A stretch of DNA of 42,438 nucleotides from an uncultured Clostridia bacterium (GTDB lineage Bacteria; Bacillota; Clostridia; Christensenellales; CAG-917), in NCBI GenBank assembly GCA_947382865.1, contig CANDBF010000011.1:1-42438 (forward strand), read 5' to 3'. Of this stretch, positions 26,119 to 35,151 are shown one piece after another. The notes beneath the pieces were generated by a model. That model ran no database searches, was not told the origin of the DNA, and saw only the letters and a list, made by a program, of their open reading frames with translations. How positions within the stretch are numbered: the stretch's first letter is position 1; every line of letters begins with the position of its first letter. Made by a program: the position numbers and the translations under genes.

Positions 26119-28764
26119 TCAGTTTTTGTTTGAACTCGAAACGGGAGTACGCGGCTCGATAAACGTGAGCTTGCCCTCTCTGACTTCCCAGATCAGACCC
26201 GAGAAACCGAGAGTGGCGTCATGACCCTGCGAGCCGACGGTCCAATCCGCGTCGGAGAAGTTCGCCAAATCCGTAGCGTTGCCTGCGAGAGTAATTTCAA
26301 AGTTGCCCTGCTCTTCGTCATCCGCCTTTTCATACGCAACTCCGTTCAGAACGAGCGCAGTCTCCTTCGCATAAAACGCTTTGGAGTTCACGGAAGAGCC
26401 CTTGGCCATTTCCCCGAACAGATAGCCTAGCACGGATTTGCCTTCGTTTGAAACGTTGATTCCTACGGTCGTGAACAGCGTGCCGACCTTGCACACTTCC
26501 ACGTTGCTCTGCTTGTATCTGCCCGCTATTCCGCCGGCGTAAACCAAAATGTTGTCTATGCCCTCGCCTATCTTAACGACTATCTCTCCCGTAGAATAGC
26601 AGGAGTTTATCGCTCCGATACCCGACGTAACGGCGGAGTTTTTATCCGTTTTATCGCTGTAATTATTGCCCATAATTCCGCCGACGGCAATGATACTGTC
26701 CGCGGACGGCGCGTCCTGAACGGAAATATACAGCGCGGCATTGCAATAGCTGTTGTACGCCCAGCCCTCGTTTTTACCCGCCATTCCGCCGACGCACGTC
26801 ATTTGCAAAACCGTGCCGCCGACCTTAGCGGGCGCGCTCTCGGAGCACAGCGTCACGTCGGAATCGGTCTTTTGAATATTGCCCATATTTATGCCGGCAA
26901 CGCCGCCGAAAACGAATTCCGTTACGCAGACCGCCTTTTCGACCTCGGAATTTGCCGTACAGCACTCGATGCCGCCGCCGTTGCTTCCCGCAATACCGCC
27001 GAATATCAGCTTGGCTCTTCCGTTGGAGGACAATCCGTCGTCCACGCAGTTTATTTCGGCAACGCCCACGTTCGCGGTGCAGAAGGATATTTTGGACGAA
27101 GCGTTGGTCTCGCCCGCAATACCGCCGAACGTCAAAGCCTCGCAGTCCGCGGTAAAGGAGTGGATGTTGACGGTGCATTTGGTTATAATGCCCGTAGTAT
27201 TTTTGCTTGTGGCTCTGTTTATCGCGCTTATTCCGCCGAAAACGACCGTGTGCAGATTTTCAATCCCGTTGTTGACGTTGAAAGTGATTTCGCAGTTGTT
27301 GACGGTGCCGCCGTTGACGGTGGCAATTCCGCCTATATACACGATATCGTTATATTTGCCGCCCTCGGCAGCGGATATGCCGAGCATAACGTCCTCGAAA
27401 ATAAGATTTCTGATAACGCCGTCGCTGTAACCGAACACCGAAGCATGCTCGCCGTTGCCGAACAGACCGCCGATTATCCTGTTGCTGCTGTTGTATTCTC
27501 CGCCCGAATAATTGCCGCCGTCAATAACCCCCTTAAACACGTGGTTTTTGTCGAACAGGGGTTCGAGCGCGTTGCTTCCGAAATTCAAATCCGCTCTGAC
27601 GTTAATGTGAGCATTGAGGATATCGTCGACGTTCTTTTTGACCTCTTCGTCCTCGCTTCTGAGCTCGTCGTAAATGCGCTTATAGTCCTCATAAGACGAA
27701 ATGTTTATCTCCCTGATCCATTTCGCATAGAGCGAAAGGGTCACGGGAGTGAAGTTATCGGAAGCCGCCGCCGCGTCCATAGGAGAGGTAGCCGTGACTT
27801 CGGGCTCGTCGAATATAAATTTCTCTTCCTTGAAGGAGCTTTCTCCCTCGCTGTTTTTGGTTTCGACCTTGTAATACCAATAATCGAAAATATACCCGCT
27901 CTTGGTAGCGTTCACCTCGCCCGCTACGCTGACGGGGATTTTCTTCCCGAATCTGTAACTCGTATCATAATAGAGCATTTCGGAATATTTGGGGTCGTCT
28001 CTGAATTCCACCTTGACCTCGGGCAGATTGTCGTCGAACATCGGATAAAGCGTAAGCTTGTAATCGAAAGCGTACTTTGTCAACATATTGACCTGATTGT
28101 CGCTCTCCTCGCTGTCCACCTTCCAGCCCGTAAACTGGACGGGCTGTTTCTTGCCGTCCTTTTCGACGATATAATACCAGAAACAGAACTTGGGCGTTAC
28201 GCCGCTCACCTCGTCCGCGGTAGGGCAGTTGAGCTTGCCGACTGCGCCGTACTCGGATTTTATCGTAGTCTCCTTATCGATATAATCCGCCGCGCCGAGA
28301 TGCACCTTTTCCTTGTCTCTTGCGTTTTCCTCTATATCGTAGCTTCCGTCCGTATTGTAAACGAGCTTCGCGGTTAAGTCGAACTCGTGAACGTATACGT
28401 TTGCGTCGTACTTCGCCACGAGAGTCGTATTCGCCGTTATGGGAGTAGTGGCGAAGTTAAACTCCGTCGTGCCGTCCTTAGACCACCACTTGAATGTGTA
28501 TCCTATCTTACGCGGAATTCTCAGATTGCCGTTTGCGTCCTTTGGCGGCTGAACATAACTGCCGTAAGGAATATCGGTAAGCGTGGAATTTTCAAGCGTC
28601 AGCCCGCCGTCGGTATTGAACGTGACGGTATATTTCGCGGTCTCGTATTGGTTTTGCCCGGAGTTGCCGGAGCCGTCCGAGCCGTCGGGATTGCAGGCTA
28701 CGAGCGATACGCAAAGCAGAGCCGCAAAGCAAAGCGCGAGGATTGTCATCAGTATCTTTTTCAT
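26119..28764 (-). CDS. Lipoprotein with InlB-type and GLUG-like repeats
   Basis: An 881-residue predicted surface lipoprotein. The signal peptide MKKILMTILALCFAALLCVS ends in LVAC, lipidated at Cys24. An InlB/Listeria-Bacteroides repeat follows (YTVTFNTDGG... GYTFKWWSKDGTTEFNF...TLVAKY). From about residue 425 to 830 there is a run of GLUG-like beta-helix rungs: GGLFGNGEHASVFGYSDGVIRN, GGIATVNGGTVNNCEI, GGISAINR, GGIAGETN, GGIAGSNGGGIECC, GGVAGINMGNI and GGMAGKNEGW. The ligand is unknown. The start is ATG 28764, with GGAG 5 bases away. The frame to 28791 adds nine residues before the signal peptide and is not supported. It has its own promoter. Confidence 0.85.
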   Translation of the reverse strand: MKKILMTILALCFAALLCVSLVACNPDGSDGSGNSGQNQYETAKYTVTFNTDGGLTLENSTLTDIPYGSYVQPPKDANGNLRIPRKIGYTFKWWSKDGTTEFNFATTPITANTTLVAKYDANVYVHEFDLTAKLVYNTDGSYDIEENARDKEKVHLGAADYIDKETTIKSEYGAVGKLNCPTADEVSGVTPKFCFWYYIVEKDGKKQPVQFTGWKVDSEESDNQVNMLTKYAFDYKLTLYPMFDDNLPEVKVEFRDDPKYSEMLYYDTSYRFGKKIPVSVAGEVNATKSGYIFDYWYYKVETKNSEGESSFKEEKFIFDEPEVTATSPMDAAAASDNFTPVTLSLYAKWIREINISSYEDYKRIYDELRSEDEEVKKNVDDILNAHINVRADLNFGSNALEPLFDKNHVFKGVIDGGNYSGGEYNSSNRIIGGLFGNGEHASVFGYSDGVIRNLIFEDVMLGISAAEGGKYNDIVYIGGIATVNGGTVNNCEITFNVNNGIENLHTVVFGGISAINRATSKNTTGIITKCTVNIHSFTADCEALTFGGIAGETNASSKISFCTANVGVAEINCVDDGLSSNGRAKLIFGGIAGSNGGGIECCTANSEVEKAVCVTEFVFGGVAGINMGNIQKTDSDVTLCSESAPAKVGGTVLQMTCVGGMAGKNEGWAYNSYCNAALYISVQDAPSADSIIAVGGIMGNNYSDKTDKNSAVTSGIGAINSCYSTGEIVVKIGEGIDNILVYAGGIAGRYKQSNVEVCKVGTLFTTVGINVSNEGKSVLGYLFGEMAKGSSVNSKAFYAKETALVLNGVAYEKADDEEQGNFEITLAGNATDLANFSDADWTVGSQGHDATLGFSGLIWEVREGKLTFIEPRTPVSSSNKN

Positions 28765-28844
28765 ATTCGCTCCAATGCACGCCGCGCGCATACGCCCGCG
28801 TGCGAAGAATAACTGAAATTAGTATGTTTTATTTAATAGAATCT

Positions 28845-28873
28845 ATTATACAGCCAAACCGCCGCAATATCAA
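28845..28873 (-). promoter_or_regulatory. Promoter of the GLUG lipoprotein gene
   Basis: On the minus strand TTGATA and TATAAT are 17 bases apart. The leader of about 75 bases is GC-rich near its end and may fold. Confidence 0.75.
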
Positions 28874-28963
28874 CCGAAAATTGTTCTCTGTCCAATATGA
28901 AAATCGCGCTCCCGCAAAAACTCGGACGCGCGACTCGTATAATGACCTACCGACTGCTTATGT

Positions 28964-29521
28964 TTACTCTCCCTCAACCCCTATCTCGAACGCCGAGAAT
29001 ATATCTCCGTATGCATAGCGCAAATCGGCAAGCACTCTGTTCGCAACTCTGAGGGCTCTGTCAAAATCCGCGGATTTTGACATAATAAACACTTCATCTC
29101 CGTCTTTCAATACAATAAAGTCCTCTATATCGCAAGGAGCTATCACCTCAGCGTTTCCTTCCTGCGCGTCCTTTCCGTCGCTCTTTAATACGGAGGCTAT
29201 ATCGAATTCGTTTTTGACGACTATGCTGTAAACGGTAGGGACCCCGCCGCTTATCACCTTGACCTCGACGTTGCAGTCGGGTATGGTGGGGCTTGCGGGT
29301 TTTGACAGCCACATTGCGCCGATACAGACGGCGGCGACCGCAAACAGTATAAGAGCCGTGACGAGCAGTCTCATAACAACCTGCTTTTGAAACGCTCGGG
29401 CGGGCGTTTCTCCCGACAGCAGCTTGTTGAGAGGGGCTTTTTTTGCCGAGGCGTATACGTCGGGGATATTTTCCGCCTCCCTTTCGGATTTGAGAATCTT
29501 TTCTATATCTTTAATCTTCAT
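28964..29521 (-). CDS. Putative membrane anti-sigma factor
   Basis: A 185-residue protein with a short cytoplasmic N-terminus (about 47 residues), one membrane helix (RLLVTALILFAVAAVCIGAMWL) and an outside domain of about 115 residues. The start overlaps the 3' end of the sigma factor gene by 11 bases, the usual layout for an ECF sigma factor and its membrane anti-sigma. The inside part lacks the HxxxCxxC zinc anti-sigma motif, so it is either another anti-sigma class or a sensor partner. The outside part (VEVKVISGGVPTVYSIVVKN to YGDIFSAFEIGVEGE) matches nothing I know. Confidence 0.65.
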   Translation of the reverse strand: MKIKDIEKILKSEREAENIPDVYASAKKAPLNKLLSGETPARAFQKQVVMRLLVTALILFAVAAVCIGAMWLSKPASPTIPDCNVEVKVISGGVPTVYSIVVKNEFDIASVLKSDGKDAQEGNAEVIAPCDIEDFIVLKDGDEVFIMSKSADFDRALRVANRVLADLRYAYGDIFSAFEIGVEGE

Positions 29522-30050
29522 ATTCCCTCTCCTTTTCGATAGCCCTTTTCAGCTTCGCAAGAGCGTTGTTATACGTCCACAGCACGGTGCCGAGCGGCTT
29601 TTGGAGTATCTCGGCGATTTCCCTGTGCTTAAAGCCCGAAACGATATGAAGCGTGACAATCTGCCTCTCGTTTTCCGAGAGCGCCCTGTTCATCGCCGCG
29701 GTGACGGGAGAGCCGACCTCGTTCATCGTATACGAACCGTATTGAGAAGCGGGGTCTTCCATATCTACGGGCGTCTCGCGCTTTGAGCGCTTCATCTCGG
29801 TGAGCGTCGCGTTCTTGGCGATTGTATAAAGCCATGCATAGGCGTTACCGCCCGCTTTGTAGGATGCGATACTGGTTCTGAGCCTTATATACGCCGTCTG
29901 CATCATATCCTCCGCGGTGTGGTAATTGCGGCAAATCGACAGAATAAACGCAAACAGACCCCGTCGAGTATCGTTGTAGATATCCTCGAACGCCTGCTCG
30001 TCGCCCTGCTGTAAAAGCAGCATTTTTCTGTCCAGCTCCTGTTTGGTCAT
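29511..30050 (-). CDS. ECF-type RNA polymerase sigma factor
   Basis: A 179-residue sigma-70 family protein with only regions 2 and 4, the ECF form. Region 2 is LFAFILSICRNYHTAEDMMQTAYIRLRTS with AWLYTIAKNATLTEMKRSKRE. Region 4 is ALSENERQIVTLHIVSGFKHREIAEILQKPLGTVLWTYNNALAKLKR, with the helix-turn-helix at its centre. It should redirect RNA polymerase to a small set of envelope genes. A candidate promoter is TTGTTG-N17-TAGAAT just upstream. No strong ribosome site is visible. It is co-transcribed with the membrane protein behind it and divergent from the RsgI-like lipoprotein, a probable member of its regulon or sensing pathway. Confidence 0.92.
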   Translation of the reverse strand: MTKQELDRKMLLLQQGDEQAFEDIYNDTRRGLFAFILSICRNYHTAEDMMQTAYIRLRTSIASYKAGGNAYAWLYTIAKNATLTEMKRSKRETPVDMEDPASQYGSYTMNEVGSPVTAAMNRALSENERQIVTLHIVSGFKHREIAEILQKPLGTVLWTYNNALAKLKRAIEKEREYED

Positions 30051-30251
30051 ATTTCAATTCTACCATATCTTTCCCGAGTCAACAACTCCAAAATGTCGGA
30101 CGGAAATATCCGCCGGCAATTCCGCCCCCTATCATGCGCCGCGCGCGCCGCAAAGTCGCTGTGCATACTCATAAGAAAATATTTATTTGCGGTTTAGCGA
30201 TAATTTATTTTGCGGCTTTACAATCGTTTTATAAGCTGAAAGGAGTTTTGT

Positions 30252-31742
30252 ATGCACGCGCGTAAAGCTATACTGTATATATTGACGGTCGTATGTCTTG
30301 CAGCCGCGGTCGGCTGTCTGTTCGTCGCGTGCAATAAGGACGACGGCGCAAGCGGGACCTACGCGTTTATTTGCGTCGACATAAATCCTTCCGTGGAGAT
30401 CATTGTAGACTCCGAATCCGTCGTGCTCGGCATATCCGGCGAGAATACGGACGCGAAAATTTTGCTATACAACGAGGGAGGGCTTGTGGGGGTGCCGCTC
30501 AATATCGCGCTCAACAATCTGATGTCCCTCGCCGTCTCCTGCGGATATCTCGGCTCGGACGCGACAAACGTAGGACTTTCGGTTGCCTCCGCAATAAGTG
30601 ACGTAACCTTTGAAAGCGTAAAGCAGCAGCTTGTCTCGTCCGCCTCCAAATGCGGCGCGGAAATATCGGTGTCCGACGGCGACGAGGGCGATATTGCGCT
30701 GATAACCGAGCTGGACATGCTCAAATCGCAAAATCCGATATATTCGGAAGTATCTGTCGAGCGGCTCAGACTTATGAAACGCGCCTCCTCCGTATCCGAC
30801 TTCAATCAGACCTACGCAATGTCCGTCGGTGATTTGATAGCGCTCATACGCACCGTCTGGTCTGGAACAAACGGGAATCTCGATACGCCGCTTGCGAGAG
30901 CAAGCGCGCAGGCTCGTTTCGCATACGAGGGCGCGCGGCTGTTTGCAAAGGACAGCCTGTACGTAACCTATTTCTACGACAAAGCCGTAAACGCCGACAA
31001 CACCCTCCAATCTATGCAATACCGCGCGAGAACGCTGTACGCTTCCAGATACGCGGCGCTACATTCCGCGCACGAGTATTTGAAGCATTGCCGCGAGATT
31101 ATAGACGATTATGTCTCCAATCCGTTTATAAGCGATGCCGACCTGCGACTGATATACGGGCTTTATTCTCCTCAACTGCAAATGAGCTACGAGCAATTTG
31201 CGGCGGAACTGCAATGCGCGGGCGAGGGAGTTACGGCAAAAAATTTCAACGCGTTTGTCAACACCCTATACCGCAACGCGGAGCCTAACGCGAAAGCCCG
31301 AATCGCCGAGCTTTACAAAACCGTCAAAACGCAGATTCTGGATGTATTCGAGACCGAGGAGGTAATCGGAAATACACACGCGGTGCTCAACGACATCCTC
31401 GCCGCGACTGTGGAACTGACCGCTTCTGACAAACGTCAGGGACAACTGTCGGATTTTGAAACGGTCGACTCCTCCATATTCTCGTTTGTAAACACCGACA
31501 CGCTCGAAAGTCTGGACGCGTCCATACAGGTTTTGGGAGAAATGACAAATGCCGCTTATGACGATATGAAGCTGTCTGACGCCGAGCTTTCTCAAATAGA
31601 AGCGCTGACGGAGTCGGTAGCGGAGCGCGTAAAAGCCGCGCAGGAAAAATGCGCCGAGAAAATCGAAGCCTACAAGCTGACCGCCGAACAGTGGTTAGAA
31701 AACGCCAAGGACGAGATAATGCCACATACAAACCGCGCATAA
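30252..31742 (+). CDS. Lipoprotein with RsgI-like middle domain
   Basis: A 496-residue predicted lipoprotein: signal peptide ending in LFVAC, lipidated at Cys27. Just after it comes VDINPSVEIIVDSESVVLGISGENTDAKILL (about 37-70). This resembles the extracytoplasmic segment of RsgI-type anti-sigma factors, whose pattern is D-x-N-P-S-x-E...N-x-D-a. The rest is helical: a 200-residue middle with FAYEGARLFAKDSLYV, and a coiled-coil-like end (LSQIEALTESVAERVKAAQEKCAEKIEAYKLTAEQWLENA). AAGGAG lies 6 bases before the ATG. The upstream region holds a direct repeat (TTTATTTGCGGTTTA / TTTATTTTGCGGCTTTA). The gene is divergent from the sigma/anti-sigma pair. Confidence 0.75.
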   Translation: MHARKAILYILTVVCLAAAVGCLFVACNKDDGASGTYAFICVDINPSVEIIVDSESVVLGISGENTDAKILLYNEGGLVGVPLNIALNNLMSLAVSCGYLGSDATNVGLSVASAISDVTFESVKQQLVSSASKCGAEISVSDGDEGDIALITELDMLKSQNPIYSEVSVERLRLMKRASSVSDFNQTYAMSVGDLIALIRTVWSGTNGNLDTPLARASAQARFAYEGARLFAKDSLYVTYFYDKAVNADNTLQSMQYRARTLYASRYAALHSAHEYLKHCREIIDDYVSNPFISDADLRLIYGLYSPQLQMSYEQFAAELQCAGEGVTAKNFNAFVNTLYRNAEPNAKARIAELYKTVKTQILDVFETEEVIGNTHAVLNDILAATVELTASDKRQGQLSDFETVDSSIFSFVNTDTLESLDASIQVLGEMTNAAYDDMKLSDAELSQIEALTESVAERVKAAQEKCAEKIEAYKLTAEQWLENAKDEIMPHTNRA

Positions 31743-31829
31743 ATTTGTGTAATAAACGACGTAATAGAAAGTTTACGTATACATTTTTGAAAATTAAACC
31801 CTTTATCGAGTGAAAAACGCACAAATTAC

Positions 31830-31852
31830 GACAGCCGCTTTACGCGGCTGTC
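31830..31852. terminator. Hairpin between converging genes
   Basis: Perfect 9-base-pair stem GACAGCCGC/GCGGCTGTC with a 5-base loop. The T-run is poor on both strands, so termination is likely but not certain. Confidence 0.5.
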
Positions 31853-31891
31853 TGTGTCATAAAATTGTTTGTTTCGTTGTTCCTACTTGGC

Positions 31892-33388
31892 TTACGCCGT
31901 TTTGATGCTTCTGAAATAAATCACTCTTTCGCCCTCGCGCAACGGGAATTGCAGAGAGGGATTCTGCGACATTATGTCCTCTGGCATAGCGGTGAGCGCC
32001 TTGCACAAATCCAGAATTTCGTCGCCGTCGTTGGAGATATAAAGGGACAGTGCGGATTTGTTCTGGGGTTTTTCCTCGCCTAGCTCCACCGCGGAAATAT
32101 ACTCGACGGTCACGTCGCTGTAACCGCAGACCTCCACGTTCATGCTCAGCTCCACGTCGATTTCCCTTTCCTTTCTCGCCCTTGCGCTGATATCCTCCAC
32201 GCCGCAGCAGACCCTGACCGTCTTGGAGAAGGGTTGCGCGCTCTCAATCGTCAGCGAGAACGGAATTTCCGTGCGCACGGAGTTGTAGCCGTTTTCGTCG
32301 TTGTAGATTATATCGGTGTTTACTATGCCCTCGACGACCAGCTTTCCGTCCTCGTCTACAAACGCCTTGGAGGTGTAGCATCTGGCGTAGGGGAGCGCGT
32401 TTATTCCGAGCACCGCCGCTCTGTTGTCGCCGAGCACAGCCGTGCCCGATACGTGCTCGCGGAAGAATCCGCAACCGTCGAAGCAAACGTAATCCGCCTT
32501 TTCACGCGTTACGGTTACCTCGTTCGTGAGCGTAAACAAATCGTCTATGACCTCGACCTCGGAGCATCTGTACGCCTGCACTCTGAACGCGACTTCGCCC
32601 TCGACCTTGATTATATTGTCGTCCGTCACGCCCTGCAAAACTATTTTTGCGGATTTCACGTTCGCCTGAACGCAAATGCTGTCGCCCGCCTGAACTCCGT
32701 CGAGATTGAGCTCCTCTTCGAGTTCGATTGTAAATTCTCTTTGCTTTATCTCTCCGCTTTCGACGTAGGTCACGACCGCATACACATCAGCGCCCGCGAT
32801 AACTCCTCCGTCCGTAGCCTCCGCGCGCTTGACCGCGACGTTGGTGTTGAGCCCGAGCACCGCACCGATTTCGCCGCCTACTTCCGCCTCGTCCTCGAAG
32901 GGCGCGGCAGTCGTCTTGGAATTGATGAAAGACGGCAAATATATTCCGCGCGTGGTTTTGTAGCACTGCTCCGCGCCGACGAGCGCCTCTATTTCATCTC
33001 TTCTCTGCGCGCTGACGGAAACCTCCAATACTGCCGAGAGCGTAAGGCTGTCGTTTGCCTGCGCGTCGGATTCCACCACCTTTATGACGGAATTCACGCT
33101 GTCATCCGCCGTAAACTCGCCGTCTACGCGCACGGTGAAGTCGGCGTTGTAGTCCACGCCTCTGGGATTGCCGTCCTTATCTAGATAGGTAAGGCGGAAA
33201 TTGGTTCTGCCGCCAACCTGCGCGTAGCCGTCGTAAACGTCCACCGAGCTGCTCTTCGCCTCTACCGCGAGGGACAGCACCTTTGCAATATTCTGCATAT
33301 CGAGACCGGGAGGAGAAAACTCCACAACCCTCTCCACCGACGGCGCAACATAAAACTTGCTGACACTCAGTTTATCAAAATCAAACAT
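31892..33388 (-). CDS. SPOCS (DUF3794) protein with LysM-like end, SipL-related
   Basis: A 498-residue protein with SPOCS/DUF3794 domains (repeated patterns such as VEGEVAFRVQAYRCSEVEVIDDLFTLTNEVTV and VEGIVNTDIIYNDENGYNSVRTEIPFSLTIES). The end is a diverged LysM: SLYISNDGDEILDLCKALTAMPEDIMSQNPSLQFPLREGERVIYFR. SipL of Clostridioides has this layout and ties the spore coat to SpoIVA. I place the start at 33388 (MFDFDKLSVSKF), where GGAGG stands 5 bases upstream; ATG 33400 is also possible. It is divergent from veg, a pairing common in clostridia. It suggests a sporulating ancestry, but no other spore gene is in view. Confidence 0.85.
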   Translation of the reverse strand: MFDFDKLSVSKFYVAPSVERVVEFSPPGLDMQNIAKVLSLAVEAKSSSVDVYDGYAQVGGRTNFRLTYLDKDGNPRGVDYNADFTVRVDGEFTADDSVNSVIKVVESDAQANDSLTLSAVLEVSVSAQRRDEIEALVGAEQCYKTTRGIYLPSFINSKTTAAPFEDEAEVGGEIGAVLGLNTNVAVKRAEATDGGVIAGADVYAVVTYVESGEIKQREFTIELEEELNLDGVQAGDSICVQANVKSAKIVLQGVTDDNIIKVEGEVAFRVQAYRCSEVEVIDDLFTLTNEVTVTREKADYVCFDGCGFFREHVSGTAVLGDNRAAVLGINALPYARCYTSKAFVDEDGKLVVEGIVNTDIIYNDENGYNSVRTEIPFSLTIESAQPFSKTVRVCCGVEDISARARKEREIDVELSMNVEVCGYSDVTVEYISAVELGEEKPQNKSALSLYISNDGDEILDLCKALTAMPEDIMSQNPSLQFPLREGERVIYFRSIKTA

Positions 33389-33462
33389 AGACTCCTCCAT
33401 TTCGCTTAAATCCTATGCGACCCGACTGAATAATATGATTTAATTCCGTCAATAATCTTTCT

Positions 33463-33705
33463 ATGAGAGAAATAGGACAAAACCTCGATACAACCAAAGA
33501 GCGCGTCAAAAAGCTGCTCAACGTACCCGTGCTTATCAAGATAAACAGCGGCAGGGGCAAAAGCACGCTGTGCCGCGGCGAGGTTACGGCTCTTTTCCCC
33601 GCGGTGTTTTCCGTCAAGCTGGACAGCGGCGAGCTGAAAACCTTTTCCTACGCGGACGTGCACACAAGAGGCGTGCTGTTCCTCAACCCCGAAAAGGAAA
33701 TATAA
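33463..33705 (+). CDS. veg: Veg family protein
   Basis: An 80-residue Veg/DUF1021 protein with a small SH3-like beta-barrel. The recognisable part is LNVPVLIKINSGRGKSTLCRGEVTALFPAVFSVKL followed by KTFSYADVHTRGVLFL. In Bacillus Veg is strongly expressed and stimulates biofilm genes by countering SinR; that role has not been shown elsewhere. No Shine-Dalgarno sequence is seen before the ATG. It is divergent from the SipL-like gene and followed by a strong terminator. Confidence 0.92.
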   Translation: MREIGQNLDTTKERVKKLLNVPVLIKINSGRGKSTLCRGEVTALFPAVFSVKLDSGELKTFSYADVHTRGVLFLNPEKEI

Positions 33706-33781
33706 ATGTATTATAATATCTATATCTAAATGTAAAACCGATATTTATAATTGCGTTAAATCCGATACAAAACGACAAACA

Positions 33782-33812
33782 AAAAAGACGCTCATGCGAG
33801 CGTCTTTTTCTT
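33782..33812. terminator. Two-way terminator between veg and ferredoxin
   Basis: Perfect 12-base-pair stem AAAAAGACGCTC/GAGCGTCTTTTT (33782-33793, 33798-33809) with a 4-base loop. Confidence 0.92.
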
Positions 33813-33821
33813 TTGTTTTAA

Positions 33822-33992
33822 TTACGCTTCCGAAATTGCACTAACGGGGCAGCCGTCTTCGCATGCGCCGCAATCGATGCACTGGTCGGGGTCAACCACG
33901 TATTTGCTGTCGCCCTCTGCGATTGCTCCGACGGGACAGGTATCTGCGCACGCGCCGCACTGAATGCATTCGTCACTGATAATTCTAGGCAT
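33822..33992 (-). CDS. 2[4Fe-4S] ferredoxin
   Basis: A 56-residue clostridial-type ferredoxin, the low-potential electron carrier reduced by PFOR and used by hydrogenases and reductases. It has two full cluster motifs: CIQCGACADTCPVGAI at residues 9-24 and CIDCGACEDGCPVSAI at 38-53. The N-terminus is MPRIISDE. AAAGGAGAG stands a few bases before the ATG, and TATAAT lies at 34022-34027 on the minus strand. The total length of 56 is the classical size. It is a single-gene unit ending at the strong hairpin 33782-33812. Confidence 0.96.
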   Translation of the reverse strand: MPRIISDECIQCGACADTCPVGAIAEGDSKYVVDPDQCIDCGACEDGCPVSAISEA

Positions 33993-34096
33993 AGTTCTCT
34001 CTCCTTTATAAGATGATTGAGATTATAATAGCACAGCGCATAAATTTTGTACAGCGAATTTTATTTTTTGTCCGCCGCAAAATTTATGTAAACTCT

Positions 34097-35131
34097 TTAA
34101 TCTCCGTCAGCCGTCTTTTCAATCACTCCGTCGGAGCAGTGAATCGTCTTGCTCAAAAAAGCGTTTTGATATATCTTTTGGATTGCGTTCCATTGCTCGA
34201 CTGTGCCGTCGTAATAAACATCGGTCACGCCGTTAGGAAACCAATCTAAGCATGCGACCAACTTGCCGTCGTGATAAACTGGGATTGTAATTGAAGAGCC
34301 GTCGAAATATATGTCGGTCAAGTTGCATTGTCCCTCACCGTATTCCTCAAAATACAGCCCCGCTTTCGGCTGATAAAATGATTGAATATAGGTCTTTCCG
34401 TTTACGTTTTTAATCTCCGCATACGAATCTTCCGTCCCTTTGCTTTGAATTAATTCATTCATATCTTCAAGCTCAGATTCCGCGCCTATAGTTCGCATAA
34501 AATAGGCTTTCTCTCTGTTTCCGGTTTTTTGCTCTGTCTCTACGGACCAAGCTTCAAAGTCTCCACTCTCAAACCTTACCCGGAGATCCATCGACAAATT
34601 ATTTCCTCGCAGCTCTGCGGCAAACGCGTTCCTACAGAACTTATACGGATCGGATTGCGATATATTCCGAGGAATACTGCTTCCGAGGAGAGCTTCATAC
34701 TGACCCTCTCCGTGTTCATAAACAACAAGACTGCCGTGTTGCGTAATTTTACCGTTATCGTCGTTTTCTAAAATCTGTAAAGCATTTGCCGCAGATTGTT
34801 CCGAATCATACCAAAAAATCTCTACACCGTCAGGAAGCGACTCTCCAATGTCCCAATACGCAACGATTTCCGCATACATTCCATTCCACCACTCTGTATC
34901 TGTTTCAAAGTTGCAATCCTCTGAATACACTGTACATATCACGCCTTTGTCTTCCGCTGACGTAATTCCGCTTACATACCCTATCGCCTTATCCAGTACA
35001 GTCATAAGCTCGCCTTCGTCGACAGGGGCTATCAACTCGTCGCCGTCGTTCGGATTGCAGGCTACAAACACCGTAAGCATCGCAGCTGCCATTATTGCCG
35101 TCAACGCAATTAAAATCAACCGTTTTTTCAA
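34097..35131 (-). CDS. Lipoprotein with BspA-like C-terminal segment
   Basis: A 344-residue predicted lipoprotein. The signal peptide (KKRLILIALTAIMAAAMLT) ends in VFVAC, lipidated at Cys25. The C-terminus, TDVYYDGTVEQWNAIQK...TIHCSDGVIE, is the closing module common in BspA-type leucine-rich-repeat surface proteins, but no leucine-rich repeats precede it. The middle is unrecognised. I choose TTG 35131 as start: GGAGG stands 7 bases upstream and the signal peptide then begins at residue 1. The frame is open to 35416, but that part is antisense to the XRE gene and crosses the operators. Expression is probably controlled by that divergent XRE protein. Confidence 0.75.
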   Translation of the reverse strand: MKKRLILIALTAIMAAAMLTVFVACNPNDGDELIAPVDEGELMTVLDKAIGYVSGITSAEDKGVICTVYSEDCNFETDTEWWNGMYAEIVAYWDIGESLPDGVEIFWYDSEQSAANALQILENDDNGKITQHGSLVVYEHGEGQYEALLGSSIPRNISQSDPYKFCRNAFAAELRGNNLSMDLRVRFESGDFEAWSVETEQKTGNREKAYFMRTIGAESELEDMNELIQSKGTEDSYAEIKNVNGKTYIQSFYQPKAGLYFEEYGEGQCNLTDIYFDGSSITIPVYHDGKLVACLDWFPNGVTDVYYDGTVEQWNAIQKIYQNAFLSKTIHCSDGVIEKTADGD

Positions 35132-35151
35132 ATTTAATCCTCCGCATAATT

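Noticed and set aside
26803..28377. + strand frame of 524 codons
   Set aside because: Antisense to the GLUG lipoprotein, whose signal peptide, lipobox and repeats are clear.
32234..33184. + strand frame of 316 codons
   Set aside because: Antisense to the SPOCS protein, Arg/Tyr-rich shadow with no motif.
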